Shown here: positions 8,180 through 20,021 of the stretch, piece by piece
How the letters are laid out: every line of letters begins with the position of its first letter
How positions within the stretch are numbered: the first letter of the stretch is position 1
Assembly (NCBI GenBank): GCA_019635315.1
Contig: JAHBZT010000003.1
Location: 62,001 to 126,000 of the forward strand
DNA from: Rubrivivax sp.
GTDB lineage: Bacteria; Pseudomonadota; Gammaproteobacteria; Burkholderiales; Burkholderiaceae_C
Direction of reading: 5' to 3'
Length of the DNA: 64,000 nucleotides
Program-made: the position numbers and the translations under genes
The notes under the pieces: generated by a model
Seen by the model: only the letters and a program-made list of their open reading frames with translations
Told to the model about the DNA's origin: nothing
Databases searched by the model: none

Positions 8180-9120
8180 GCCGCAAGGCGCTCTGGGCCT
8201 GGCTGCTGATCGGCGGCCCGCTGGCCGTCTTCTCGGCCTGGGCGCTGGTCGACAACACGCGGCTGTACCTGGTGACGCTGCTCAACAGCCTGACGCTGGC
8301 CTCGCTGTACTTCATCGTCGCCAGCGGCTTCACGCTGGTCTTCGGGCTGATGCGCAACGTCAACCTCGCGCATGGCTCGCTGTACCTGCTGGGCGGCTAC
8401 ATCGGGTTCACGATCGCCGAGAAGACCGGCTGGTGGCTGCTCGCGGTGGCCGGCGGCTTTCTGGCCGCGGCGGTGGCCGGGCTGCTGATCCAGGTGCTGC
8501 TGCTGCGCCACATGCAGGGCCAGGAACTGCGCCAGACGATGGTGACGATCGGCCTGTCCATCGTCATCGCCGACATCCTGCTGTGGATCTTCACCGGCCA
8601 GGTGCACCAGATGGAAGCGCCGGAGTGGCTGCAGGGCCCCATCCGCGACATCCCGGTGATCCGCGCCTATTCGGCCTACCGGCTGAGCCTGCTGGGCTTC
8701 GGCATCGCGATCGGCGTCTTCCTGTGGTGGCTGCTCAACCGCACCAAGGTCGGCGCGATGATCCGCGCCGGCGTCGACGACCGCGCCATGCTCTCGGCCG
8801 CCGGCGTCAACGTCAACCTCGTCTTCGCGGTGACCTTCATGCTGGGCGCCGGGCTGGCCGGCTTCGGCGGCGTCATCGGCGCGGTCGAGCTGAGCATGGT
8901 GCCGGGCGAGGACACGCGGCTGCTGCTGGCGAGCCTGATCGTCGTCATCGTCGGCGGCATGGGCAGCGTCGTCGGCGCGGCCATCGGCGCGGTCATCCTG
9001 GGCCTGGCCGAGACCTACGGGCTGGCCTACGCACCCACCTACAGCGTCGTCTTCACCTTCGTGATCCTGATCCTGGTGCTCGCGTTCAGGCCCAGAGGGA
9101 TCATGGGGAGGTCGACATGA
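8176..9120 (+). CDS. livH: branched-chain amino acid-type ABC transporter permease (LivH-like)
   Basis: 314 residues with about eight hydrophobic segments. SLTLASLYFIVASGFTLVFG and the downstream NLAHGSLYLLG motif are the hallmark of LivH-type inner-membrane permeases. The start is GTG at 8176, overlapping the previous stop (GTGA). The importer type carries branched-chain amino acids, amides, urea or aromatic acids in different bacteria. Because hydrolases are coupled to it, an amide or aromatic substrate is likelier than leucine (inference). Confidence 0.88.
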   Translation: MSRKALWAWLLIGGPLAVFSAWALVDNTRLYLVTLLNSLTLASLYFIVASGFTLVFGLMRNVNLAHGSLYLLGGYIGFTIAEKTGWWLLAVAGGFLAAAVAGLLIQVLLLRHMQGQELRQTMVTIGLSIVIADILLWIFTGQVHQMEAPEWLQGPIRDIPVIRAYSAYRLSLLGFGIAIGVFLWWLLNRTKVGAMIRAGVDDRAMLSAAGVNVNLVFAVTFMLGAGLAGFGGVIGAVELSMVPGEDTRLLLASLIVVIVGGMGSVVGAAIGAVILGLAETYGLAYAPTYSVVFTFVILILVLAFRPRGIMGRST

Positions 9121-9253
9121 ACAGGCTGCGCCTGTCCATGCCGACTCCCCACGGGGTTCCGTGGGCACCCCCCTGCCCCCCGCCGAGCGGGGGGTTCTGG
9201 TCAGGGGATGGCCCGGGCCGCTGCGCGGCCCTCTGGGGCGCGGAGGTGGTGGC
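9121..9253 (+). promoter_or_regulatory. cluster of strong hairpins between livH and livM
   Basis: Three perfect stems in 75 bp: ACAGGC-TGC-GCCTGT at 9121-9135, CCCACGG-GGTT-CCGTGGG at 9148-9165, and CCCCCC/GGGGGG at 9176-9094+100 (that is 9176-9194). A further GC-rich stem lies near 9210-9230. There is no T-tract, so these are not classical terminators. They may tune mRNA stability or the livH/livM ratio. The gap stands out because all neighbouring genes overlap or nearly touch. Confidence 0.55.
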
Positions 9254-10399
9254 ATGAGTGCCGCCCGCTGGCGCAGGGCGATGTCGCCGGGGGCCGCGAT
9301 GCCGGCGGCGGCGCCGCGGCCGGCGCCGGCGGCACGCATGCCGCTGTCCCCGGCGGCGCCCGATCCCTACGCCGACAGCGACGCGCCGCGCTGGCTGAAA
9401 TTCCTGTGGCGGCACCTGTCGGCGCGGCATGTGCTGGTGATGGCCTTCCTGCTCGCCTTCCCGTTCTTCGCCACGCCCTTCATCACCTTCCAGATCGCGG
9501 GCCAGGCGCTGGCGCTGGGGCTGATCGCGCTGTCGCTGACCTTCCTGGGCGGCTACGGCGGCATGATCTCGCTGGCCCAGCTCACCATTGGCGGCATCGC
9601 CGGCTATGCGGTGTCCATCCTCGGCACCAGCGCCACCGAGCTGAGCCTGGGCTGGCCCTGGTGGGTGGTGATCCCGTTCGCGCTCGTCATCGCCACCGCC
9701 TGCGCGGCGCTGATCGGCTGGCTGTCGGTGCGCACCGAAGGCATCTACACGATCATGATCACGCTGGCCTTCGGCGTGGCCTTCTACTACCTGGCGCTGC
9801 AGAACTACACCATCTTCAACGGCTTCCAGGGCTTCCAGAAGGTCTACCCGCCCACCGTGCTGGGCGTGGACTGGCGCTCGCCGGTGCCCTTCTACTTCCT
9901 CGCGCTGGCCTGCGCGCTGGCCGGCTACTGCTTCGTCAAGTGGCTGGTGCGTGCGCCCTTCGGCGTCGCGCTGCAGGGCATACGCGACAACCCGCGGCGC
10001 ATGGAGGCCCTGGGCTTCCACGTCGTCGCGCACCGCGTCGCCGCCTATGCGGTGGCCGGGCTGATGGCGGCCGTGGGCGGCATCCTGCTGGTCTGGTACA
10101 ACGGCCTGATCACGCCCAACTCGGTCAACACCGGGTGGCTGATCAACATCCTCGTCATCGCCGTGCTCGGCGGCATGCGGCACCCCATCGGCGCCTTCAT
10201 CGGCGCGGTCGTCTTCGTGCTGCTTCAGACCTTCGCGATCGACCTCATCGACCGCGAGCGCTTCAACCTGCTCATCGGCGGCGTCTTCCTCGCCATCGTG
10301 CTGTTTTCCCCCGACGGCCTGCTCGGGTTGTGGGCGAAGCTGCGTTCGCGCTTCGGGCCCGACCAGGTCACCACCTCGCCCCTAAGGAGACAAGCGTGA
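9254..10399 (+). CDS. livM: branched-chain amino acid-type ABC transporter permease (LivM-like)
   Basis: 381 residues. Multi-spanning permease with the LivM signatures SLTFLGGYGGMISLAQ and, further on, QGIRDNPRRMEALGF (the cytoplasmic coupling loop). A Pro/Ala-rich N-terminal extension of about 45 residues precedes the first membrane segment; a later start cannot be excluded, but ATG 9254 follows GGAGGTGG closely. The stop overlaps the GTG start of the binding protein. Confidence 0.87.
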   Translation: MSAARWRRAMSPGAAMPAAAPRPAPAARMPLSPAAPDPYADSDAPRWLKFLWRHLSARHVLVMAFLLAFPFFATPFITFQIAGQALALGLIALSLTFLGGYGGMISLAQLTIGGIAGYAVSILGTSATELSLGWPWWVVIPFALVIATACAALIGWLSVRTEGIYTIMITLAFGVAFYYLALQNYTIFNGFQGFQKVYPPTVLGVDWRSPVPFYFLALACALAGYCFVKWLVRAPFGVALQGIRDNPRRMEALGFHVVAHRVAAYAVAGLMAAVGGILLVWYNGLITPNSVNTGWLINILVIAVLGGMRHPIGAFIGAVVFVLLQTFAIDLIDRERFNLLIGGVFLAIVLFSPDGLLGLWAKLRSRFGPDQVTTSPLRRQA

Positions 10400-11649
10400 A
10401 AGTGACCAAACGGTTCCTGGTTCGTACGATGGTCGGTGCCGCGGCGGCGCTGGCGGTGGCCGGCAGCGCCTGGGCGCAGGGCCAGCCGGTGAAGATCGGC
10501 CTGCTCGCGACGCTGGAAGGCCCGTTCGCAGCCGGCGGCGCCGACGGCATGCGCGGCGCCGAGCTGGCGGTCAAGCAGCGCGGCGGCATGGTCGCCGGGC
10601 GCAAGATCGAGATCATCAAGGCCAGCTCCAACGCCAACCCCGACGTGGCCGTCAACGCCGCGCGCAAGCTGGTGGAGCAGGACAAGGTCGACATCCTCGT
10701 CGGTCCGCTGTCCGGCGGCGAGGGCATCGCGATCAAGGACTACAGCAAGACGCAGCCGCAGACCACCTTCATCAACGGCGGCTCGGGCGCGCAGGCCACG
10801 ACGCTGGTCAACCCCAGCCCCAACTTCTTCCGCTTCAACACCGAGGGCGCGCAGTGGATGGTCGGCCTGGGCAAGGCCGCCATGGACAAGGGCTACAAGC
10901 GCGTGATGGTCATCGCCGAGGACTACGCCTTCCCGTACAGCCAGGTCCAGGGTTTCATGGCCGAATACTGCCGGCTGGGCGGCAAGGTGCCGGTCAAGGC
11001 CTGGGTGCCGCTGGGCGGCAAGGACTACAGCAGCGTCATCGCGCGCATCCCGCGCGACGTCGATGCGCTGCTGGTCGTGCTGGGCGGCGCCGACGCGGTC
11101 AACTTCCTGACCCAGTACGAGAACGCCGGCGGCGACAAGCCCATGCTCGGCGGCTCCATCACCGTCAGCCAGGACGTGCTGAACTACCGCGGCAAGCGGC
11201 GCGACTCGCTGGTCGGCACGATCAGCGCCGGCCCGCTGGCCGACGCCTACGACGGCGCCGACTGGAAGGCCTTCGTCGCCGACTACCAGAAGAACTATCC
11301 GGTGTCGGCCGGCGGCTACCCCAGCCCCAGCCTGTTCGCGCTGGTCTACTACACCAACATGAAGGCCGCGCTGGACGCGCTGGACGCGGTCGGCGGCGAC
11401 CTCTCCGGCGGCCAGGCCAAGTACCGCCAGGCGCTGCAGAACCTGCAGCTCAAGATGCCCACCGGCACCGTGCGCCTGGACGCCAACCGCCAGGCCATCG
11501 GCACCACCTTCGTCACCGAGGTCGTGAAGGACAGCCGCGGCGAGCTGACCACGCGCGTGCTGAGCAAGGTCGACAACGTCGAGCAGCTGCTGGGCATACC
11601 GAAGGACCAGTTCAAGATCGGCTCGCGCGACGAGCCGAACTGCCCCTGA
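10396..11649 (+). CDS. livK: periplasmic substrate-binding protein of the importer (LivK-like)
   Basis: 417 residues. A Sec signal peptide is clear: KxTKR, a hydrophobic AAAALAVAGSAWA core, cleavage after AWA. The mature protein has the type I periplasmic-binding fold (Peripla_BP_6): VKIGLLATLEGPFAAGG, then DVAVNAARKLVEQDKVDILVG. GTG start at 10396, with AAGGAGA seven bases upstream. It delivers the ligand to LivH/LivM. The unusual pocket of the family means the ligand cannot be guessed. Confidence 0.9.
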   Translation: MKVTKRFLVRTMVGAAAALAVAGSAWAQGQPVKIGLLATLEGPFAAGGADGMRGAELAVKQRGGMVAGRKIEIIKASSNANPDVAVNAARKLVEQDKVDILVGPLSGGEGIAIKDYSKTQPQTTFINGGSGAQATTLVNPSPNFFRFNTEGAQWMVGLGKAAMDKGYKRVMVIAEDYAFPYSQVQGFMAEYCRLGGKVPVKAWVPLGGKDYSSVIARIPRDVDALLVVLGGADAVNFLTQYENAGGDKPMLGGSITVSQDVLNYRGKRRDSLVGTISAGPLADAYDGADWKAFVADYQKNYPVSAGGYPSPSLFALVYYTNMKAALDALDAVGGDLSGGQAKYRQALQNLQLKMPTGTVRLDANRQAIGTTFVTEVVKDSRGELTTRVLSKVDNVEQLLGIPKDQFKIGSRDEPNCP

Positions 11650-11677
11650 GTCCTCGCGACCACGAGAGAGGGCGCCG

Positions 11678-12513
11678 GTGGCTTCCGTCACGCAGCTGAA
11701 CCCGGGGCGCGGCCGCGCCGCCGCCCGCGCGCCCGTCGCGGGGGCGGGCGGCGTGGCCGCGCCGCTGGCGTCCAACGACGCGCTGGTGCTGGAGGGCGTG
11801 ACACGCGCCTTCGGCGCGCTGCGCGCGGTGGACGAGGTCTCGCTGACGGTGGCCGCCGGCCAGAAGTACGCCATCCTGGGCAGCAACGGCGCCGGCAAGA
11901 CGACGCTGTTCAACGCCATCACCGGCGACTTTCCGCCGACCGAAGGGCGCATCCGCTTCTTCGGCGAGGACATCACCGAGCTGCCGCCGCACGAGCGCAT
12001 CCGCAAGGGCCTGCGCCGCACCTACCAGAGCTCGCTGCTGTTCCGCGAACTGACGGTGCGCGACAACCTGTTCCTCGCGGTGCGCGGCGTGGCCAGCGGC
12101 CGCTTCAGCTTCTGGCGCGCACGCGCCGGCAGCGCCAGCGTGAGCGCCACGCAGGAGCTGCTGGAGCGTGCGCGCCTGACCCACATTGCCGACGAGCTGG
12201 TCGCCAATCTCGCGCATGGCCAGCAGCGGCAGCTGGAGATCGGCATGGCGCTGGCCGGCGCGCCGCGCCTGATCCTGTTCGACGAGCCGGCGGCCGGGCT
12301 GTCGCCGGCCGAGCGGCGCGAGCTGGTCGCGCTGCTGCGCTCGCTGCCGGCGCACATGAGCTTCGTGATCATCGAGCACGACCTGGACATCGCGCTGGCG
12401 GTGGTCGAGAAGGTCACCGTGATGCACAACGGCCGCGTGCTGAAGACCGGGACGCCCGAGCAGATCCAGAACGACGCGCAGGTGCAGGCCATCTACATGG
12501 GGAGCCACCACTG

Positions 12514-12514
<1 letters not shown>
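11678..12514 (+). CDS. livG: ABC transporter ATP-binding protein (LivG-like)
   Basis: 278 residues. Walker A GSNGAGKTT, Q-loop TYQSSLLF, a variant signature NLAHGQQRQLEIG typical of LivG proteins, and Walker B LILFDEPAAGLS. GTG start at 11678 behind GAGAGAGG. A Pro/Ala/Arg-rich leader of about 25 residues precedes the ABC domain. The stop overlaps the ATG of the LivF-like fusion (TGATG), so the two ATPases are made together. Confidence 0.9.
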
Positions 12515-14775
<2,261 letters not shown>

Positions 14776-14803
14776 GCGCGAGACGACAGAGGGAGACCGC
14801 ATC

Positions 14804-15634
14804 ATGCCCCGCATCGCCCGCCAGACCATCCTCGGCCGCCTGCACGCCAAGATCGCCGCCGGCACGCCCATCGTCGGCGGCGGCGCCGGCACCGGGCTGT
14901 CGGCCAAGTGCGAGGAAGCCGGCGGCATCGACCTCATCGTCATCTACAACAGCGGCCGCTACCGCATGGCCGGTCGTGGCTCGCTGGCCGGCCTGCTGGC
15001 CTACGGCAACGCCAACGAGATCGTCTGCGAGATGGCGCGCGAGGTGCTGCCGGTGGTGAAGAGGACGCCAGTGCTGGCCGGCGTCAACGGCACCGATCCG
15101 TTCATGATCCCGGACCAGTTCCTGCGCCGGCTGGTGGACCTGGGCTTCTCCGGCGTGCAGAACTTCCCCACCGTGGGCCTGATCGACGGCACCTTCCGCG
15201 CCAACCTGGAAGAGACCGGCATGGGCTACTGCCTGGAGGTCGAGCTGATCGCGCGCGCCCATGCGATGGACCTGCTGACCACGCCCTATGTCTTCAGCGA
15301 GGCCGAGGCCACCGCGATGGCCAGGGCCGGCGCCGACATCGTGGTCTGCCACCTGGGCCTGACCACCGGCGGCAGCATCGGTGCAGAGACGGCGCTGAAG
15401 CTGGCCGACTGCGTGGCGCCGATCCGCGCCTGGGCGGCGGCGGCCAAGGCGGCCAAGCCCGATGTCATCGTGCTGTGTCATGGCGGGCCGATCGCCACGC
15501 CCGACGACGCGCAATACATCCTGCGCCACTGCCCCGAGTGCCACGGCTTCTACGGCGCCAGTTCGATGGAGCGCCTGCCCACCGAGGTGGCGCTCACCGA
15601 GACCACGCGGCGCTTCGTCGCGATGACACGCTGA
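14804..15634 (+). CDS. Tm-1 C-domain-like TIM-barrel protein (phosphoenolpyruvate hydrolase family)
   Basis: 276 residues. It matches the TIM-barrel family annotated as phosphoenolpyruvate-hydrolase-like or TIM-barrel signal transduction protein: [22 protein letters not shown], then [45 protein letters not shown] and CHGGPI. This domain is C-terminal in plant Tm-1; here it is a separate gene directly after the UPF0261 fusion. ATG 14804 follows GGGAG. Catalytic activity in this family is poorly established, so function is left open. Confidence 0.83.
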   Translation: MPRIARQTILGRLHAKIAAGTPIVGGGAGTGLSAKCEEAGGIDLIVIYNSGRYRMAGRGSLAGLLAYGNANEIVCEMAREVLPVVKRTPVLAGVNGTDPFMIPDQFLRRLVDLGFSGVQNFPTVGLIDGTFRANLEETGMGYCLEVELIARAHAMDLLTTPYVFSEAEATAMARAGADIVVCHLGLTTGGSIGAETALKLADCVAPIRAWAAAAKAAKPDVIVLCHGGPIATPDDAQYILRHCPECHGFYGASSMERLPTEVALTETTRRFVAMTR

Positions 15635-15649
15635 GGCCGGGCCGACCCC

Positions 15650-17065
15650 ATGCGAGCCGCCCTTTCGAGCCTGCCGCCGAGGACCGCATGGCCGGTCCTG
15701 CTGGCCTGCGTCTTCGGGCTGGCCGCCTGCGCGGGCACGGCGCCGCCGGCGCAGGTCGGCACGCTGGCCGACCGCGTCATCGACGAGGTGGCGACCGCGG
15801 CCGGTTTCAATGGCGCCGTCGTGCTGATGCGCGATGGTGTCGTCGTGCACGAGCGCGCCGTCGGCCTGGCGCAGCGCAACCCCGACCGGCCGTTCACCGT
15901 CGACACGCCCAGCGACGGCGGCTCGCTGGCCAAGACGCTGACCGCGGCGCTGCTGTGGGAGCTGGTCGCCGAGGGCCGGCTGTCGCTGGACGATCCGGTG
16001 ACGCGCCACCTGCCCGACTATCCGTACGCCGGGCAGACGCTGCGCGACCTGCTCACCCACCGCAACGGCCTGCCCGACTACGGCGCCTTCGAGGACGACC
16101 TGAAGGCGCGCGGCGTGCTGCACACGCCCGACCTGCTGGCGCTGACCGCGCAGCGCCAGCCGCAGCCGGTGCGTCCGCCCGGCGTGACCGTCGAGTACTC
16201 GAACCTGGGCTTCGACATCGCCGCGCTGGTCGCCGAACGCGTCACGGGCCGCAGCGTGGCCGAGCTGTGGCGCGAGCGCTATTTCGTGCCGCTGCGCCTG
16301 CAGGGCATGTTCGCGCGCCCGGCGCGCTTCGCCGACTTCCCGGTGCCGCGCACCGTGGGCTACCGGCGCGACGGCGCGGCCTGGGTGCCGCACGACAGCT
16401 ACGACGGCGAAGGATTCGTCGGCGCCTCCAACGTCCACGCCAGCGCACGCGACTGGGCGCGCTGGGGCGACGCCTTCGCGCGCGGCCGCGTGATGGAGGC
16501 CGAGCGGCTGGCCGCCGGGCTGCGCGCGCCGATGCTGGCGAGCGGCCTGCCCAGCGTGCTGACGATGCTGAGCTGGTACTGCGACGAGGCGCGCCAGCGC
16601 TGCCACTACAGCGGCGATTACAACGGCTTCTATGCCCAGGTCTGGTGGGACCGCGGCCGCCGCGAGGCGCTGGCCTACGTCAGCAACAGCACGCTGCCGG
16701 CCTGGCGCCGGGCGCGCTTGACGCGCGACCTGATCGACGCGCTCGCCGGCCGCGCGCCCGCGGCCGATGCGACGCCGCCGCTGCGCGCCATCGCCCAGTC
16801 CGACCGGCCCGCGCTGGCCGGCCGCTGGCAGTCGCCCACGCTCGGTGCGCTGGAGCTCGGCGTGGCCGGCGAGCAGGTCGTCCTGCGCGTCGGCCGCGGC
16901 GAGCCCGCCTCGGTCTTCCAGGTCGCGCGCGACGTGTTCTACGTGCCGACGCTGGACCTCTGGCTGGCCTTCAGCGGCCCGCCGGACCGGCCCGCGATGC
17001 ACCTTCATTCCGTCTTCCACGTGGCCGAAGCGACGCGACTGCCCGCGGCCGCCCCCACGTCCTGA
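15650..17065 (+). CDS. beta-lactamase-family serine hydrolase, lipoprotein
   Basis: 471 residues. The N-terminus is a lipoprotein signal with lipobox LAAC (Cys27). A class-C beta-lactamase/DD-peptidase-like domain follows: SxxK at S92-K95 (GSLAKTL) and YSN at 183-185 (VEYSNLGFD). A C-terminal extension from about 370 forms a small beta-rich domain. Such proteins act as esterases, amidases or peptidases as often as on beta-lactams, so antibiotic resistance should not be assumed. It starts 15 bp after the TIM-barrel gene and is probably part of the same transcript, acting in the periplasm. Confidence 0.85.
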   Translation: MRAALSSLPPRTAWPVLLACVFGLAACAGTAPPAQVGTLADRVIDEVATAAGFNGAVVLMRDGVVVHERAVGLAQRNPDRPFTVDTPSDGGSLAKTLTAALLWELVAEGRLSLDDPVTRHLPDYPYAGQTLRDLLTHRNGLPDYGAFEDDLKARGVLHTPDLLALTAQRQPQPVRPPGVTVEYSNLGFDIAALVAERVTGRSVAELWRERYFVPLRLQGMFARPARFADFPVPRTVGYRRDGAAWVPHDSYDGEGFVGASNVHASARDWARWGDAFARGRVMEAERLAAGLRAPMLASGLPSVLTMLSWYCDEARQRCHYSGDYNGFYAQVWWDRGRREALAYVSNSTLPAWRRARLTRDLIDALAGRAPAADATPPLRAIAQSDRPALAGRWQSPTLGALELGVAGEQVVLRVGRGEPASVFQVARDVFYVPTLDLWLAFSGPPDRPAMHLHSVFHVAEATRLPAAAPTS

Positions 17066-17086
17066 CCTGCCCCTCGGAGAACTCCC

Positions 17087-18805
17087 ATGACCGGCGCTGA
17101 ATTCGGCAGCTTCCTCCTCGGCCTGATCGTCGTCGCGATCGTCGTCGCCATCGTCGTCTGGCTGCTGCACTGGCTGTACCTGCGCAGCAGCAAGGAACGC
17201 GCCTTCGTGCGCACCGGCCTCGGCGGGCAGAAGGTGGTGCTGGACGGCGGCGCCTTCGTGCTGCCCATCGTGCACGACGTGATCCCGGTCAACATGAATA
17301 CGCTGCGGCTGGAGGTCATGCGCGGGCGCGACAAGGCGCTGATCACCAAGGACCGCATGCGCGTGGACGTGATCGCCGAGTTCTACGTGCGCGTGGCCGC
17401 GCAGCCCGAGGCGGTGGCCGCGGCGGCGCAGACCCTGGGCCTGCGCACGATGGAGCCCGAACAGCTGAAGGAACTGGTGGAGGGCAAGTTCATCGACGCG
17501 CTGCGCACCGCGGCCGCCGAGATGACGATGGAGGAGCTGCACGAGAAGCGCGGCCACTACGTGCGCCGCGTGCGCGAGGCGGTGGCCGAGGACCTGACCA
17601 AGAACGGCCTCGAGCTGGAGGCCGCGTCGCTGACCCAGCTGGACCAGACCAGCATGGAATTCTTCAACCCCAGCAATGCCTTCGACGCCGAGGGCCTGAC
17701 GCGGCTGACCGAGCAGATCGAGCGGCGCAAGAAGCAGCGCAACGACGTCGAGCAGGACACGCTGATCGCGATCCGCAACAAGAACCTGGAAGCCGAGAAG
17801 CTGAGCCTGGAGATCGACCGCGAGGCCGAGCAGGCGCGGCTGGCGCAGCAGCGCGAGGTGGAGGTGGCGCGCGCCCGCCAGCGTGCCGAGCTGGCCAGCG
17901 AGCGCGCTGCGCGCGAGAAGGACGCCGAGGGCGCGCAGATCACCGCCAAGCAGGCGATCGAGGCGGCGCGCATCCGCTCCGAGCAGAGCATCGAGCAGGA
18001 GCGCATCGCGAAGGAGCGCGCGGTGCAGGCGGCCGAGATCGAGCGCCGCCAGGCGCTGGAGCTGGCCGAGCAGCAGCGCGCGATCGCCGTCGCGCAGGAG
18101 AGCAAGGCGCAGAGCGAGGCCCAGGCCGAGGCCGAGGCCGCGCGTGCCAAGGCCGTGCAGGCCGAGGAGCAGGTCTTCACGGCGCGCGAGGTGGAGATGG
18201 CCGAGCGCCGCAAGGCGGTCGAGCTGATTGGCGCGCGCCAGGCCGCCGAGCGCGAGGCGCTGCGCCTGACCATGGCCGCCGAGGCCGAGAAGGCGGCCAG
18301 CGCCGACCGTGGCGCGGCCATCCGCGCCCAGGCCGAGGCCGATGCCGACGCCGAGCGCATCAAGGCGATGGCGCTGCGCGTGCGCGCCGAGATCGAGGCC
18401 GAGGCGCAGCGCCTGATGAACGAGGCGCACAACATGCTGACGCCGGAAGCGCGGGCCTCGGCGCTGCGCATGCGCCTGGTCGAGAAGGCCGAGGCCATCA
18501 TCCGCGAGTCGGTCAAGCCGATGGAGCGCATCGAGGGCATCAAGATCCTGCATGTCGACGGGCTGGCCGGCGGCGGTGGTGGGGGTGGCGGCGGCGACAT
18601 GGGTGGCGGCGGCTTCGCCGACAACGTCGTCAACTCGGCGCTGCGCTTCCGCGCGCAGGCGCCGCTGGTGGACCAGTTGCTGCGCGAGATCGGCCTGGAG
18701 GCCGGCGACATCCAGCGCCTGGCCGGTGGCAGCAGCGGCGCGCACTCGGCGCTGCCGCCCGCCCCCGGCAGCAAGCCGCCCGGCAAGCCCGGCGGCGGCG
18801 AGTGA
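17087..18805 (+). CDS. flotillin-like SPFH-domain membrane protein
   Basis: 572 residues. One N-terminal membrane anchor (about 8-32, LIVVAIVVAIVVWLL), then an SPFH/band-7 domain (about 40-230), then a very long Ala/Glu-rich coiled coil (about 235-480), a run of glycines near 492-508 and a C-terminal flotillin-like tail. The architecture matches YqiK/FloT-type flotillins, which scaffold membrane microdomains. The link to the catabolic genes is only positional (21 bp after the serine hydrolase). Confidence 0.87.
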   Translation: MTGAEFGSFLLGLIVVAIVVAIVVWLLHWLYLRSSKERAFVRTGLGGQKVVLDGGAFVLPIVHDVIPVNMNTLRLEVMRGRDKALITKDRMRVDVIAEFYVRVAAQPEAVAAAAQTLGLRTMEPEQLKELVEGKFIDALRTAAAEMTMEELHEKRGHYVRRVREAVAEDLTKNGLELEAASLTQLDQTSMEFFNPSNAFDAEGLTRLTEQIERRKKQRNDVEQDTLIAIRNKNLEAEKLSLEIDREAEQARLAQQREVEVARARQRAELASERAAREKDAEGAQITAKQAIEAARIRSEQSIEQERIAKERAVQAAEIERRQALELAEQQRAIAVAQESKAQSEAQAEAEAARAKAVQAEEQVFTAREVEMAERRKAVELIGARQAAEREALRLTMAAEAEKAASADRGAAIRAQAEADADAERIKAMALRVRAEIEAEAQRLMNEAHNMLTPEARASALRMRLVEKAEAIIRESVKPMERIEGIKILHVDGLAGGGGGGGGGDMGGGGFADNVVNSALRFRAQAPLVDQLLREIGLEAGDIQRLAGGSSGAHSALPPAPGSKPPGKPGGGE

Positions 18806-18818
18806 GGGAGCCTGACGC

Positions 18819-19259
18819 ATGGTGCGCATCTACGTCTCCAGCGTGATCGAGGCCAGCGCCGACAACGTCTGGGCGCGCATCCGCGACTTCAATGCGCTGC
18901 CGCTGTGGCACCCGGCGATCGCCGACAGCCGCATAGAGAACCAGGAGCCCAGCGACCGCGTCGGCTGCATCCGCCACTTCCACACGCGCGACGGCGGGCT
19001 GATCCGCGAGCGCCTGCTGGCGCTGAGCGACTACGACTACAGCTGCACCTACGAGATCCTGGAGAGCCCGATGGGCGTCACGAACTATGTCGCGACGCTC
19101 AAGCTCACGCCGGTGACCGACGGCACGCGCTCGTTCATCGAGTGGAGCGCCGAGTTCGAGTGCGACGAGGGTCGCGAGAACGAGCTCACGCAGCTGATCG
19201 GCCAGGGCGTGTTCCAGGCCGGGTTCGACGCGCTGAAGCGGCACTTCTCGCGGCGCTGA
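18819..19259 (+). CDS. SRPBCC-family (polyketide cyclase/START-like) protein
   Basis: 146 residues, a single helix-grip ligand-binding domain: VSSVIEASADNVWARIRDFN at the start, then RVGCIRHFHTRDGG and a C-terminal amphipathic helix ending QAGFDALKRHF. Such domains bind hydrophobic ligands. It is a paralogue of the N-terminal domain of the protein at 20022 (shared VWAxIRDFN, DxVGCxRxF, YVATxxLxPVTDG, GVxxAGFxxLxxH pattern). It begins 13 bp after the flotillin gene. Confidence 0.85.
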   Translation: MVRIYVSSVIEASADNVWARIRDFNALPLWHPAIADSRIENQEPSDRVGCIRHFHTRDGGLIRERLLALSDYDYSCTYEILESPMGVTNYVATLKLTPVTDGTRSFIEWSAEFECDEGRENELTQLIGQGVFQAGFDALKRHFSRR

Positions 19260-19325
19260 GATGGGTCGCGGGACGGTTTGGCTCGGTTGCGGCGCGTGGT
19301 GGGCGGTCGGCTTCGTGCCTTGCCC

Positions 19326-19872
19326 GTGCATGCCGGCATCGGCGCAGCGAAGCCGCGCGGGGGCAGCCCGCAGCGCCCAGAGTCCGGCGGTCGGCGCTGC
19401 GCGCCGACTGCCCTGCGATGCTCGAACGCTTGGCCCGCCGCCAACTCACTTCGCTCACTGCGTTCGCTGCGTTCGGACATCGGCGGCGAGTCAGTCTTGG
19501 AGGCGCGCTGCGCGCGCGGCCAAGCGTCCTGCGCTTCTCGGCGCCTCCCATGGGCGCTGCGGGCTGCCCCCACGCGGCTTCGCGATTCGGCGGTGGCGTG
19601 CGGAGGGATCGCGTACCAACGCCGGTGGACTTCGCGCCAGGCGGTACCCGATGCCGGCGAATAGTGAAGCGCCGAGCAGCGCAGCTTCGGGGTCGGCGCG
19701 CACGCAGTGCGCGCCTCCACAACTGACTCGCCGCCGGTGTCCGAACGGAGCGAGCGCAGCGAGCGAAGTGAGTTGGGCGGCGCGACCCCGAAGCGAGCAG
19801 CGCAGGGAACCCACCGCCGCAGGCGGTGGGCGCGGAACCCTGAGCCGGCAGCGGGTACCGCCTGGCGCGATG
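19326..19872. repeat. 547-bp dispersed repeat, copy B
   Basis: Same orientation, length and nested inverted-repeat structure as the copy at 2928-3474. It fills most of the 762-bp gap (19260-20021) between two SRPBCC paralogues. The differences cluster in the loop regions (around 19600-19660 and 19810-19835), while the stem arms are conserved, which fits selection or repair acting on the palindromes. Confidence 0.85.
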
Positions 19873-20021
19873 TGCAGGCTCCGGCATTGCGGTCAGCCGC
19901 CCACCACACGACCGACCGAAGCCAGTCACAAGTCGCCCGCGATCGCCGTGAGGCGATCCGTTGTGCACTCGCGACCCTCCATGGAACAGGGCGCCGACTT
20001 GCGGCGGCCCGGCCACTGACC

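Noticed and set aside
15650-17065. Beta-lactamase giving antibiotic resistance
   Set aside because: The SxxK/YSN fold is shared by many esterases and peptidases, and a lipoprotein in a catabolic cluster does not support a resistance call.
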